From NCBI RefSeq assembly GCF_000383855.1, contig NZ_KB912877.1:4880475-4944474 (forward strand): a stretch of DNA of 64,000 nt. The letters run 5' to 3'. Origin of the DNA: Methylobacter marinus A45. Lineage in GTDB: Bacteria; Pseudomonadota; Gammaproteobacteria; Methylococcales; Methylomonadaceae. Position 1 is the stretch's first letter, and each line of letters starts with the position of its first letter. Of this stretch, positions 8,935 through 16,621 are shown in pieces. The notes under the pieces were generated by a model. It worked only from the letters and a program-made list of their open reading frames with translations. It was not told where the DNA came from and made no database searches. The position numbers and the translations under genes are program-made.

Positions 8935-9927
8935 ATGAGTAAACCCATCAATCCTGTCGCTATCGGCGGCTTCACGGTCGGCGCTTTGGCGCTTTTGCTG
9001 ATAGCGGTCTTCGTGTTCGGCGGCGGGCGGTTTTTACGTGCCGATAAAGTCCGTTTCGTGATCTTCTTTGAGTCCTCGCTCAATGGGCTTGAGATTGGCG
9101 CGCCGGTAAAAATGCAGGGCGTCAAAGTCGGCGAAGTCACCGATATCGTTCTGCAGTTCGATCCTAAGACCGACAAAATCTACAAGCCGGTCGTGATAGA
9201 GATCGATCGCGATACGTTAACCGGTCCGGAAGGCGCATCTTTTCCCCGGGCGGTGACGCGTAAGGAGCGGGAGGAGAACCGGGACCGGCTCGTTGCCGCG
9301 GGTTTTCGCGCCCGGCTCGAAATGCAAAGCCTGTTGACGGGGCTGCTTTTCATCGACTTCGACGTGCATCCCGACAAACCGCCTGTGTTTACCGGCCTTG
9401 AATATCGGGAATTACTGGAAGTCCCGGCCATTCCGACGACGGCTGACGAACTGCGCAACACGGCCGAGGAAGTGGCAAGGAAAATCAACGAATTGCCGCT
9501 GGAAGACATCGTTCAGGATTTATCGGCCAGTTTGCGTGAAATCAAGACCTTTCTGTCTTCCGAGGAGATGAAGAAGTCCACCGTCGCCCTGGCCCACACC
9601 CTGGAGGAAACGGAAACCATGGTCAAGACGATCAATCGCGATCTGGGACCGTTGCTGGTCAATACCAACAACGCCATGGCCAACACTGGCGCCTTGATCA
9701 AGGATTTGCAGCCCATTATCGCCAACACCGACAAGACGCTGATGGCCGCCACCGCCGCTCTTGACAGGACGCAGGATTCGATGACGAAGCTGGGCGGCGC
9801 CGTCGGCCCTGAATCGGCATTGCAGGAAACCCTGGAAGCGCTCAGGGAGACAGCGCGCTCCGTCAGAAATCTGACCGACTATCTGGAACGCCACCCGGAA
9901 GCGGTGCTTTCAGGCAAACAAGACTAG
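8935..9927 (+). CDS. MCE-domain lipid transport protein (MlaD/PqiB-like)
   Basis: This 330-aa protein has one N-terminal membrane anchor (about residues 9-30, FTVGALALLLIAVFVFGG) and a periplasmic MCE domain (about 38-150; LNGLEIGAPVKMQGVKVGEV is the diagnostic region). A long helical C-terminal part (about 180-310) is rich in heptad-like Leu, Ile and Thr. MCE proteins form hexameric rings or tubes that pass lipids across the periplasm. The ATG at 8935 is preceded by AAGGGAG; an upstream TTG in frame lies inside the MITE-like element and is less likely. The lipoprotein gene follows 12 bases later. The MCE insert around ENRDRLVAAGFRARL is typical of the PqiB/LetB/MlaD superfamily. Confidence 0.9.
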   Translation: MSKPINPVAIGGFTVGALALLLIAVFVFGGGRFLRADKVRFVIFFESSLNGLEIGAPVKMQGVKVGEVTDIVLQFDPKTDKIYKPVVIEIDRDTLTGPEGASFPRAVTRKEREENRDRLVAAGFRARLEMQSLLTGLLFIDFDVHPDKPPVFTGLEYRELLEVPAIPTTADELRNTAEEVARKINELPLEDIVQDLSASLREIKTFLSSEEMKKSTVALAHTLEETETMVKTINRDLGPLLVNTNNAMANTGALIKDLQPIIANTDKTLMAATAALDRTQDSMTKLGGAVGPESALQETLEALRETARSVRNLTDYLERHPEAVLSGKQD

Positions 9928-9939
9928 AGGATATCCGCC

Positions 9940-10536
9940 ATGCCCGCGAACCGGCCCGTTTTTCTTCCCCTGCTGCCCGTTTTACTGCTGTCCCTGGCAG
10001 CCTGCAGTTCGTCCCCGTCGCAATTTTTTATGCTTGAGCCGCTGAGTGAAGCCGAAAGCATCGGACCGGCCATCGCCGCCCCAAAGCCCGCTGTCATTCT
10101 GGCATCTGTTCGCATTCCCTATTATGTGGACAGGCCCCAGATTGTAACCGCGGCCGGCAAAAATGCTTATCGACTGAGCGAACTCAACCGTTGGGCCGAA
10201 TCACTGGACCACAATATCCGCCGTGTGTTGACCCAGAACCTCACGCTGCTGGTGCCAGCAGAAGTAAGGAGTTCCGATACTTCAAACAGGTCGGAACGGG
10301 CGACTTTCCGGGTCTCGGTCACTATTCTCGAATTTCATGCGGACGCACAGGGACAGGCCGGCCTGACCGCGCAATGGCGCATCGCGCGCGGCGATGGAGT
10401 GACAATGAGCCGGCAGGTATCCTACACGGAACCGGCTTCGACTTCCGACTATCCCATTATCGTGGCGGCGCTCAACGAATGCCTCAACCGTTTGAGTCGC
10501 GATTTGGCCGCTGAATTACGGAGACTGGCGGGTTAG
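9940..10536 (+). CDS. ABC-type transport auxiliary lipoprotein (PqiC/YmbA-like)
   Basis: A 198-aa lipoprotein. The signal peptide ends in the lipobox LSLAAC at residues 17-22, so the mature protein starts with a lipidated Cys followed by SSSPSQFFMLEPL. The rest fits the ABC_trans_aux (DUF330) family, including the VRIPYYVDRPQIVT and LSELNRWAESLDHNI region typical of PqiC/YmbA. In PqiABC-type systems this lipoprotein sits at the outer membrane and contacts the MCE tunnel. It ends the operon permease-ATPase-MCE-lipoprotein. No MlaC- or VacJ-like gene is present. Confidence 0.88.
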   Translation: MPANRPVFLPLLPVLLLSLAACSSSPSQFFMLEPLSEAESIGPAIAAPKPAVILASVRIPYYVDRPQIVTAAGKNAYRLSELNRWAESLDHNIRRVLTQNLTLLVPAEVRSSDTSNRSERATFRVSVTILEFHADAQGQAGLTAQWRIARGDGVTMSRQVSYTEPASTSDYPIIVAALNECLNRLSRDLAAELRRLAG

Positions 10537-11221
10537 TTAAAATCCGCCGGCGGCATCATAGATTGACAAGGTACGCACTGCTTACCTTACGCCCTCTTTG
10601 GCAATGCGCGGTAAGGGGGAGAAAAACGGTCCACGCCTAACATCGGATAATAATGATCAAGAGAGGCAAAGGAATAGCTTGCCCAGCCTCTGCGGTTTTA
10701 AAACCAGGCACCCGACGGCTCCGGGCAGGCCGCTGACCTCAAGGCCTGGAACAAACCGGATTGAATCCGCGTCTGAGTAAAGTGTTTGTGGCTATCGCTC
10801 CGAAGTCAGCATGAAATACAACGCTAAGGAACGGGAATGAAACAAGACCCGCGATCGAGGCAGGATTTCTGTTCATTTGCAAGACGCGCAAACAGGCGCA
10901 TGGCAAGCTGTGCAACTGTTGCGCAAAGCTTCCGCCCCTTACCTACACCCTGTAGGCAACGCCGGGGATGGACGGAAAGACAAGTCAGTTGCGGGAGCCA
11001 TAACATTCACGCTCCTGCAATTTAAGTCAAAGCGACGGATACGATATCGGCAACGGATGATGCAAAAAGCTTCCTATTCAGTATGAATGAGTTGCGGCAC
11101 CCTGATGCTCGATCATGGCCAATACTCACTGACTATAAACATCTGGAATCCGGCAACTGACACGGCCGTAAGGCGGTTTTATCCCGGTTTCAGACAACTC
11201 AGACAGGTTCGTTAACTATTA
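10537..11221. other. Long intergenic region containing a MITE-like copy
   Basis: About 685 bases without a credible gene. The middle (10824-11020) is the second MITE-like copy. The left part contains only short open frames with no ribosome site. The right part should hold the promoter of the glycosyltransferase gene, but no clear -35/-10 pair or operator stands out. Confidence 0.5.
10824..11020. mobile_element. MITE-like element, copy 2 (inverted)
   Basis: This copy starts CTAAGGAACGGGAATGAAAC and ends ATTCACGCTCCTGCA, and is the reverse complement of copy 1 at 8706-8917 over nearly its whole length. Differences are a shortened segment after the TTTCTGTTCAT block and an altered segment around 10935-10965. 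Its right terminus has lost part of the inverted repeat, so it is probably the older or more decayed copy. The pair flanks the MCE and lipoprotein genes, so recombination between them could invert that segment. Confidence 0.75.
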
Positions 11222-12460
11222 ATGAAAAAAAGAGTGTTGATTATGTCGGCGGGTATAGGAACAGGCCACATCAAAGCGGCTGAAGCTTTGGAGAAATCCT
11301 TTGCCGCTGACGGCCGGGTTGCGGAGATTATCAACCTTGATGCACTGCAATACACTAACAAGCTGTTCCAGGATATTCATTCCGGTATTTACACATCGCT
11401 GGTGAGATCCGCGCCGGATTTCCTCGGCTGGTGGTATAAAACCAGCGACGACCCCTGGCGCACAAACCGAATACGGCAGACGCTAGACCGGCTGAATACC
11501 AGGCCACTCGTGCGCTTTATCCGGGACTTCTCCCCTCACATCGCCGTCTGCACCCATTTCATGCCTGCCAACATTATTTCGCACCTGATGGCGACCCGAC
11601 AACTGCAGGCTCATCTCTCGACTGTGATAACGGATTTCGATCTTCATGCCAAATGGTTATCGGGCTCATCCCATCGCTATTTTGTCGCTATCGATGAAAC
11701 CAGAGTCCATCTTGAAATGCTCGGGATACCCGGCGATCGAATCACGGTATCGGGCATCCCCATAGATCCTGTGTTTCAGCATCCAATCAACCGCAAGGAA
11801 GAGCGGCTGCGAGCCGGGCTGAACCCTGAACAGCCGGTTCTGCTGCTGTCGGCAGGAGCTTTTGGCATAGGTCCCATGGAATTGGTGGTAGAACGCATGC
11901 TCGGCATGAACAGCAACGTGCAGACGGTGGTTGTCTGCGGGCGCAACGATGGACTGAAGCAGCGCATCCTGCGGATAGTCGGGCATCAAAGCACCCGATT
12001 CAAAGTGCTAGGCTATACCGACGAGATGCACAAACTGATGAAAATGGCGGATATTTTCATCGGCAAACCCGGCGGCATGACCACCGCCGAAGCCATCGCC
12101 TGCGGCTTGCCCATGTGTGTGGTTTCCCCCATCCCCGGGCAAGAAGAAAGAAATAGCGATCACCTATTGGAAGAAGGCATTGCCATTAAGTGCAATGACT
12201 TGACCACGCTACCTTTCAAACTGGCACGGCTACTGGAGGATTCAAACAGATTGAAGCGCATGAAAATCAATGCTCTGCGTCTTGCCCAGCCTGCCGCATC
12301 AAGCACCATCGTCGAGACCTTGCTTAAAGACTGCCAGCCGCTGTTATCGTTTACCCAAAGCCAGCGGACGGCGATTGCTCTGGCGGCGCAACCGGAAAAC
12401 AGGGGCCGATCGTATAGCGCCGGACTGGCTTCTTCCCATCATTCCAAATTCCGCAATTGA
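11222..12460 (+). CDS. MGDG-synthase-type glycosyltransferase
   Basis: A 412-aa GT-B enzyme of family GT28. The N-terminal domain matches the monogalactosyldiacylglycerol synthase family (MSAGIGTGHIKAAEAL, then the GWWYKTSD and CTHFMPANI regions). The C-terminal nucleotide-sugar domain has VVCGRNDGLKQ, VLGYTDEM and the signature KPGGMTTAEAIACGLPM. Relatives transfer glucose or galactose from UDP-sugars to diacylglycerol at the cytoplasmic membrane face; the exact sugar and acceptor cannot be read from sequence. It starts at an ATG after an AT-rich leader and is monocistronic, converging with the DUF99 gene. The last 40 residues are basic and Ser-rich and not part of the fold. Confidence 0.85.
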   Translation: MKKRVLIMSAGIGTGHIKAAEALEKSFAADGRVAEIINLDALQYTNKLFQDIHSGIYTSLVRSAPDFLGWWYKTSDDPWRTNRIRQTLDRLNTRPLVRFIRDFSPHIAVCTHFMPANIISHLMATRQLQAHLSTVITDFDLHAKWLSGSSHRYFVAIDETRVHLEMLGIPGDRITVSGIPIDPVFQHPINRKEERLRAGLNPEQPVLLLSAGAFGIGPMELVVERMLGMNSNVQTVVVCGRNDGLKQRILRIVGHQSTRFKVLGYTDEMHKLMKMADIFIGKPGGMTTAEAIACGLPMCVVSPIPGQEERNSDHLLEEGIAIKCNDLTTLPFKLARLLEDSNRLKRMKINALRLAQPAASSTIVETLLKDCQPLLSFTQSQRTAIALAAQPENRGRSYSAGLASSHHSKFRN

Positions 12461-12489
12461 ATAGTCAAGGGGATGAGGATGTCCGCCAA

Positions 12490-13056
12490 TCACGGCCGGT
12501 GCCGGCTTTCGCCCAAGGCGATGCCCCCGGCTATGATATGAGCCGTCCGCAACGGTTCCGGGATATGGCTGTTGACCGCAAGCCGCCGCAACGTCCGGTC
12601 GGCATCGGCCAGGGTCAGGCCCTGCCGTTGCACAAAAACCCGTCGCACCGGCTCCACCGGCCCTGCCCGTTCGATCAGCCGCCATTTGCGCTGGCCGCCT
12701 GGCACATGGTTCAGCAGGGTTTGCCTGATCGTCTGCATATCGGGACGCCTGCGCATGACCACCAGCACCGGCAGGCCGAGCGTCTCGTGCAACAGCGGCA
12801 GATCGACCACGTTAAAACCGGCAAAGGCGATGCCCTGCAGCATCACCAGCTGCAAGTGACCGGCAAATCGCGAGCCGCTGATCAGCTTGATGAGGGTCCG
12901 CGTGGCGTTGACCCCATCGCGCCTGACCTTGCCGCTCAACACCGCTTCCAGCCGCAGACCGGCGTAAACCGCACCCACCAGCAGCACATCGCCTTTATGT
13001 GCGCGAGAGAACGGAGCGTCGTCGAAGCCTATGACATGTGAGAGGGAGTTGGGCAT
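12490..13056 (-). CDS. UPF0215/DUF99 family protein (endonuclease dU-like)
   Basis: A 188-aa protein whose start matches the DUF99 family closely: SHVIGFDDAPF, then GDVLLVGAVYAG, VLSGKVRRDGVNAT, LIKLISGSRF, LQGIAFAGFNVVDLP and LPVLVVMRRRPD. The family is mainly archaeal; an archaeal member has been described as an endonuclease acting on deoxyuridine-containing DNA, hence the name endonuclease dU. Acidic residues in FDDAPF and the region before NVVD are candidates for metal binding. It converges with the glycosyltransferase gene with about 30 bases between stops. The plus-strand open frame covering the same bases is less protein-like. Activity in this bacterium is unproven. Confidence 0.8.
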   Translation of the reverse strand: MPNSLSHVIGFDDAPFSRAHKGDVLLVGAVYAGLRLEAVLSGKVRRDGVNATRTLIKLISGSRFAGHLQLVMLQGIAFAGFNVVDLPLLHETLGLPVLVVMRRRPDMQTIRQTLLNHVPGGQRKWRLIERAGPVEPVRRVFVQRQGLTLADADRTLRRLAVNSHIPEPLRTAHIIAGGIALGESRHRP

Positions 13057-13366
13057 ATTAATGATTTGGCTCTTATTGGATTGCCGGGAGATCCAAACGT
13101 GATTGAAACCTTAAGTTTAAGGTTCGGAATTTCTGCATAGGATGGATGATACCCTACATCAGCTGCTGGCCAATAATTACCGGGACGGGATCCCAGCCGC
13201 TAGAATTTGCGACATTGCCCAGCCGCAACCAGAACTTGACCCCATTGATGACCCCACGCCGCCAGGCTTGATGCTGCGCGGGAAACCCATCAAAATCAAT
13301 CGAGTCTGCCCCCTTTGATTATGAAAGTCGGTGAAGTGGTGGCTCATCACTAGCCGCGCCCGCCCA
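13057..13366. other. Intergenic region with an IS-end-like sequence
   Basis: About 310 bases between the DUF99 and murI genes, with no gene. At 13302-13320 the sequence GAGTCTGCCCCCTTTGATT resembles the right terminus of the IS4-family element at 15.78 kb and may be a solo end left by an older copy. The promoter of the DUF99 gene must be at the left side. Confidence 0.4.
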
Positions 13367-14245
13367 TCAAATACTCAAACCGGCGTTTTCCTGACTTTCC
13401 GGCAAGCGGTAAAAATCGCTTTTCCCGCCACCCCCATCCCACTGCATTGAATCCCAAAGCATCGCGATGACTTTCAAGGTCTGCTCGAATTCCGCATCCG
13501 TCGCCCGGTTGATCCAGAAACTGTTTTTCGGCTCCCTTGCAGCATCATTCAGCAGTCCGGCTTCCTGCAAGCGCTTTTGCACCTGTCTCGCCACCGCCTC
13601 GCCCGTATCGATCAAGGTGATTGCAGGCGGCAACTGCCGGACAATGGCCTGCCGCAAGAACGGATAATGCGTACAGCCCAGCACGATGGTATCGGCTCCG
13701 GCAGCCAATAGCGGCTGCAGGTACCGGGCGATCAATGCCCTGGTGGCATCACTATCGAATTCGCCGCGCTCCACACACTCCACAAGTCCATGACAGGCTT
13801 GCGTCACCACCTGCACGTTCCTGCCGTAACTTTCCAGCAGTGCTACAAACTGGGAGCTTTTCAGCGTGCCTATGGTTGCCAGCACGCCAATCACGCCGGA
13901 TTTGCTTGCGGCTGCCGCCGGTTTCACGGCCGGCTCCATGCCGATGATGGGCAGCGAGAAATGCTCGCGCAAGCTAGTAATTGCGCCGGCTGTCGCTGTA
14001 TTGCAGGCCACTACAATTGCTTTGGTACCCTGCCCAATCAGGAAACGGGTAAGCGCATGCGAACGCTCGCGAATGAATTCAGGGGATTTGTTGCCGAAGG
14101 GCGCATGCCTGGAATCCGCTGAGTAGATCAGATCTTCATGTGGCAGCAACTGGCGGATGTGCTTCAGCACCGAAACGCCGCCGATGCCGGAATCAAAGAC
14201 ACCTATGGGGGTGGTTTTAAGCAAGGTTGACGCGTTTTGGGTCAC
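13367..14245 (-). CDS. murI: Glutamate racemase
   Basis: A 292-aa enzyme that makes D-glutamate for peptidoglycan. Substrate-binding and catalytic motifs are IGVFDSGIGGVSVL, the first catalytic Cys in VVACNTATA and the second in VLGCTHYPF. The start at 14245 gives a ten-residue lead before the first strand, normal for the family. The C-terminal 50 residues, after the racemase fold, form an extension ending in a Gly-rich stretch. It is transcribed away from the remnant of a cobalamin adenosyltransferase gene at 14359, with which it shares an intergenic region. Confidence 0.95.
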   Translation of the reverse strand: MTQNASTLLKTTPIGVFDSGIGGVSVLKHIRQLLPHEDLIYSADSRHAPFGNKSPEFIRERSHALTRFLIGQGTKAIVVACNTATAGAITSLREHFSLPIIGMEPAVKPAAAASKSGVIGVLATIGTLKSSQFVALLESYGRNVQVVTQACHGLVECVERGEFDSDATRALIARYLQPLLAAGADTIVLGCTHYPFLRQAIVRQLPPAITLIDTGEAVARQVQKRLQEAGLLNDAAREPKNSFWINRATDAEFEQTLKVIAMLWDSMQWDGGGGKSDFYRLPESQENAGLSI

Positions 14246-14358
14246 AGAGAAATGACTTTGCCGGAAGAATCAAAATGAGAATGAGTTTAGCTGAACTGCC
14301 AACCGGATGTCATGGTCTTGATGCCATCGACTCTATAAAATAGTTACATCATTAAAGG

Positions 14359-14416
14359 ATGGTCATAGCCAACAGACTCAGCAAAATCTACACCCGCACC
14401 GGCGACGACGGCACAA
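14359..14416 (+). pseudogene. PduO-type cobalamin adenosyltransferase, 5' remnant
   Basis: The ATG at 14359 follows AAAGG and opens a frame reading MVIANRLSKIYTRTGDDGT. The segment SKIYTRTGDDGT is the very conserved N-terminus of PduO-type ATP:cob(I)alamin adenosyltransferases, where the Thr/Gly/Asp residues bind ATP. The next codon is the junction with the IS4-family element. The remaining 170 or so codons are not found after the right end of the element, where the sequence passes directly into an unrelated minus-strand gene. This is therefore a 19-codon fossil left by insertion followed by deletion. It stands divergent from murI. Confidence 0.85.
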
Positions 14417-15781
14417 ATCAAAGGAGTCAGACTCCGAAGCATCCCCACAAATTTATCTTTTAAAACAAGCCACTATGCCTCTCTTTTAGGTACCGTAAAG
14501 GTCTCGAGGGTGCTAGAATGGGATTTCTTCCAGTCTGATCGGGAGACTCTCATGATCGTTCAAGTCCTCCATTCACTCCTAAAACCCAACCTTCCCGAGG
14601 TTCACGCGAGCCGTTTCAAGGCCGTCATGGCTGCCGTCAAAGCGGGCTTAAGCGGTGCGAAAGTCTCGATTACGGCCCTCGGCCGAGCGCTGCCGGGATC
14701 GGGGGCATCTGAAACATAAAATCAAACGCATGGACCGCTTGATCGGCAATCCGCATCTGAGCGGTGAGCGCATCGCCTTCTACGAGGCAATGACCCAGTG
14801 GCTGTTGCAGGCGCTGCCGATGCCGCTGATACTGTTCGACTTGTCGCCCTTGACTACCGACGATCAGAGCCGGCAACTGCTGCGCGCTTCGCTGCCGGTG
14901 GGCGGGCGGTCGCCCACCTTGTACGAAGAAGTCCATCCGCACGCCAAGCTGGGCAATCGGCAGGTGCAGCAGCAATTTCTGGAGCGCTTGCGGCAACTGG
15001 TGGCGGCGCATGTCACGCCCATTATCGTGGCCGACTCCGGTTTCCGCACGCCGTTCTTCCGCGCCGTGGAGCGCCTGGGCTGGCATTGGCTGGGGCGGAT
15101 ACGCAACCGGGATTTTGTCGCCTTCGCCGATCATCCCGAGGCGTGGCTACCTGCAAAATCGTTATACGCCAAGGCCACCCGCAAACCGAAGCTATTGGGC
15201 GTGAACCATTGGGTGAAGGGCAACTCCCTGGCAGGACAGTTGGTGACTTTTTTCGGCCGCCGAAAGGTCGGAAACACCTGACGTTGCGCAAACGGCCCGC
15301 CAAATCTCACTACAGCCGCAAACAGGCGGCACGCGAAAAAGAGCCGTGGCTGCTGGTGGTGTCGCCGTCCCTGGAGGCTTATCCACCGGTGCGGGTCGTG
15401 GACCACTATCGCAGTCGCATGCAAATCGAAGAAAGCTTCCGCGACACCAAAGCCACGTATTACGGCCTGGATTTGGCCGACGAAAGCCGAATTCAAGCCG
15501 AGCGCCGGGCAAACTTGTTGCTGATCGCCGCGCTGATTGTCTTCGCGTTGTGGATTGTCGGCATCAACCTAAAAGGCTCCGAGGTCGAACGGCACATCAA
15601 GGTTAACAGTGGCCCAAAGTCTCCCTATTCGGTGATTTTTCTCGGACGCATCGCCTGCCTATGTCGTGTTTGAATTACCGCCCGATTATTTAGAATTGGC
15701 ACAGGCGCTGTTAGTCGGCTATTTCGAGAAGTTGGAGGCGGGATAATTTGCGGGGATACCTCAGAGTCTGACCCCTTTGAT
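14417..15781 (+). mobile_element. IS4-family insertion sequence, decayed
   Basis: A 1365-base element bounded by 30-base terminal inverted repeats with four mismatches; the outer part reads ATCAAAGGRGTCAGACTC. It contains one transposase gene of the IS4 family, now broken by frameshifts. No clear direct target repeat flanks it, which agrees with loss of one flank by deletion. Left of it is the truncated adenosyltransferase gene; right of it is the end of the putative immunity gene of the toxin locus. The element thus marks the boundary between core chromosome and the toxin region. Confidence 0.88.
14552..15746 (+). pseudogene. IS4-family transposase, frameshifted
   Basis: The protein is recognisable in three pieces. 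It starts MIVQVLHSLLKPNLPEVHAS in one frame, shifts near 14685 to a frame holding LILFDLSPL and PIIVADSGFRTPFFRAVERL, and shifts back near 15265 to a frame holding YRSRMQIEESFRDTK, which is the Y-2-R-3-E-6-K signature of IS4 transposases. A third shift near 15655 leads to VVFELPPDYLEL and the natural stop at 15746. All three acidic catalytic residues can be placed (Asp in FDLSP, Asp in ADSGF, Glu in QIEES), but no single frame encodes a whole enzyme, so this copy is inactive unless the shifts are sequencing errors. Confidence 0.85.
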
Positions 15782-15787
15782 CAAATA

Positions 15788-16618
15788 TCAATAGAGCCTA
15801 AGGCCCACTTTAGGAAATGACTTGTAAGCTTCTACTATACATTTCCTATGTGTTATTTTTCTAATTTCCCAAGGTTCAGTAGTTAAAGACCAAACACAGG
15901 CTGCTGAATTAGTTTTGAACCCTTGGGTTTCACACCCAGCTATTGAAGGAATGTCACAAATTCCATTGTATTCGCAGATACTTTGATTCCAATAATTTAT
16001 CCATCCTAATTCTGGCACAATGCGCAAATCATGAACCCTATAAGCATGGCCTGACAAATCTAAATTCGGTAATTTGCTAAGTTCGTTATATTTGCCGAGA
16101 AGTTCTCGAATTCGTTCGGCACTCTCTTTATCCGTAATAAAGTTGTTCTCTTCTTTAAAAAACCTATCTCTTTGAAGCACTTCACACAATTGATAATAAT
16201 CGTCACCCATTGCAGAAATCCCCCAATAGGCATCAAATTTTTCGCAAATATCCGAAATCATTTTGAGCCAAATAAGATTAGAAATAGAAATGGCTCCCCT
16301 TTTAATTCCTAGAGTTATTCGACAATAATTAACGCCAGTAGTACCTAAAGGATATGAAATATTACTGCAGGTAAAATACAAATTTAAGTGTTTATCACCA
16401 AGAGAGATCCCTTTTTTATCTAGATTATTCTTAATATAAATTGACCTATCACTAACACTTAAGGTGTTTTCACCTATAGGATATGCAATTCCTCCTTGGG
16501 AAATTTCAGGAAATAACTCTTCCAATTTCCTATACACTTCTTCAATTTGTCCCGCACTCTTTAATGGCGGAGCAATAATACGCACTAAATCATGACGTAC
16601 CCCGAATACTTGCGACAT
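15788..16618 (-). CDS. Putative immunity protein of the orphan toxin cassette
   Basis: A 276-aa soluble protein that I cannot assign to a named family with certainty. It has no signal peptide or membrane segment, is AT-rich compared with the core genes, and begins three bases after the stop of the nuclease-like toxin cassette, exactly where polymorphic-toxin immunity genes lie. Features seen are an N-terminal VRIIAPPLKSAGQIEEVYRK, a YWGISAMGDDYY segment near the middle and several Cys in the C-terminal third (NGICDIPSIAGCETQ, AACVW). The general layout recalls large cytosolic immunity proteins such as Imm52, but this is only a resemblance. Function is inferred from position. Confidence 0.55.
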   Translation of the reverse strand: MSQVFGVRHDLVRIIAPPLKSAGQIEEVYRKLEELFPEISQGGIAYPIGENTLSVSDRSIYIKNNLDKKGISLGDKHLNLYFTCSNISYPLGTTGVNYCRITLGIKRGAISISNLIWLKMISDICEKFDAYWGISAMGDDYYQLCEVLQRDRFFKEENNFITDKESAERIRELLGKYNELSKLPNLDLSGHAYRVHDLRIVPELGWINYWNQSICEYNGICDIPSIAGCETQGFKTNSAACVWSLTTEPWEIRKITHRKCIVEAYKSFPKVGLRLY

Positions 16619-16621
16619 TTT

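Noticed and set aside
12457-13041. 194-codon plus-strand frame
   Set aside because: The opposite strand matches the DUF99 family over its full length.
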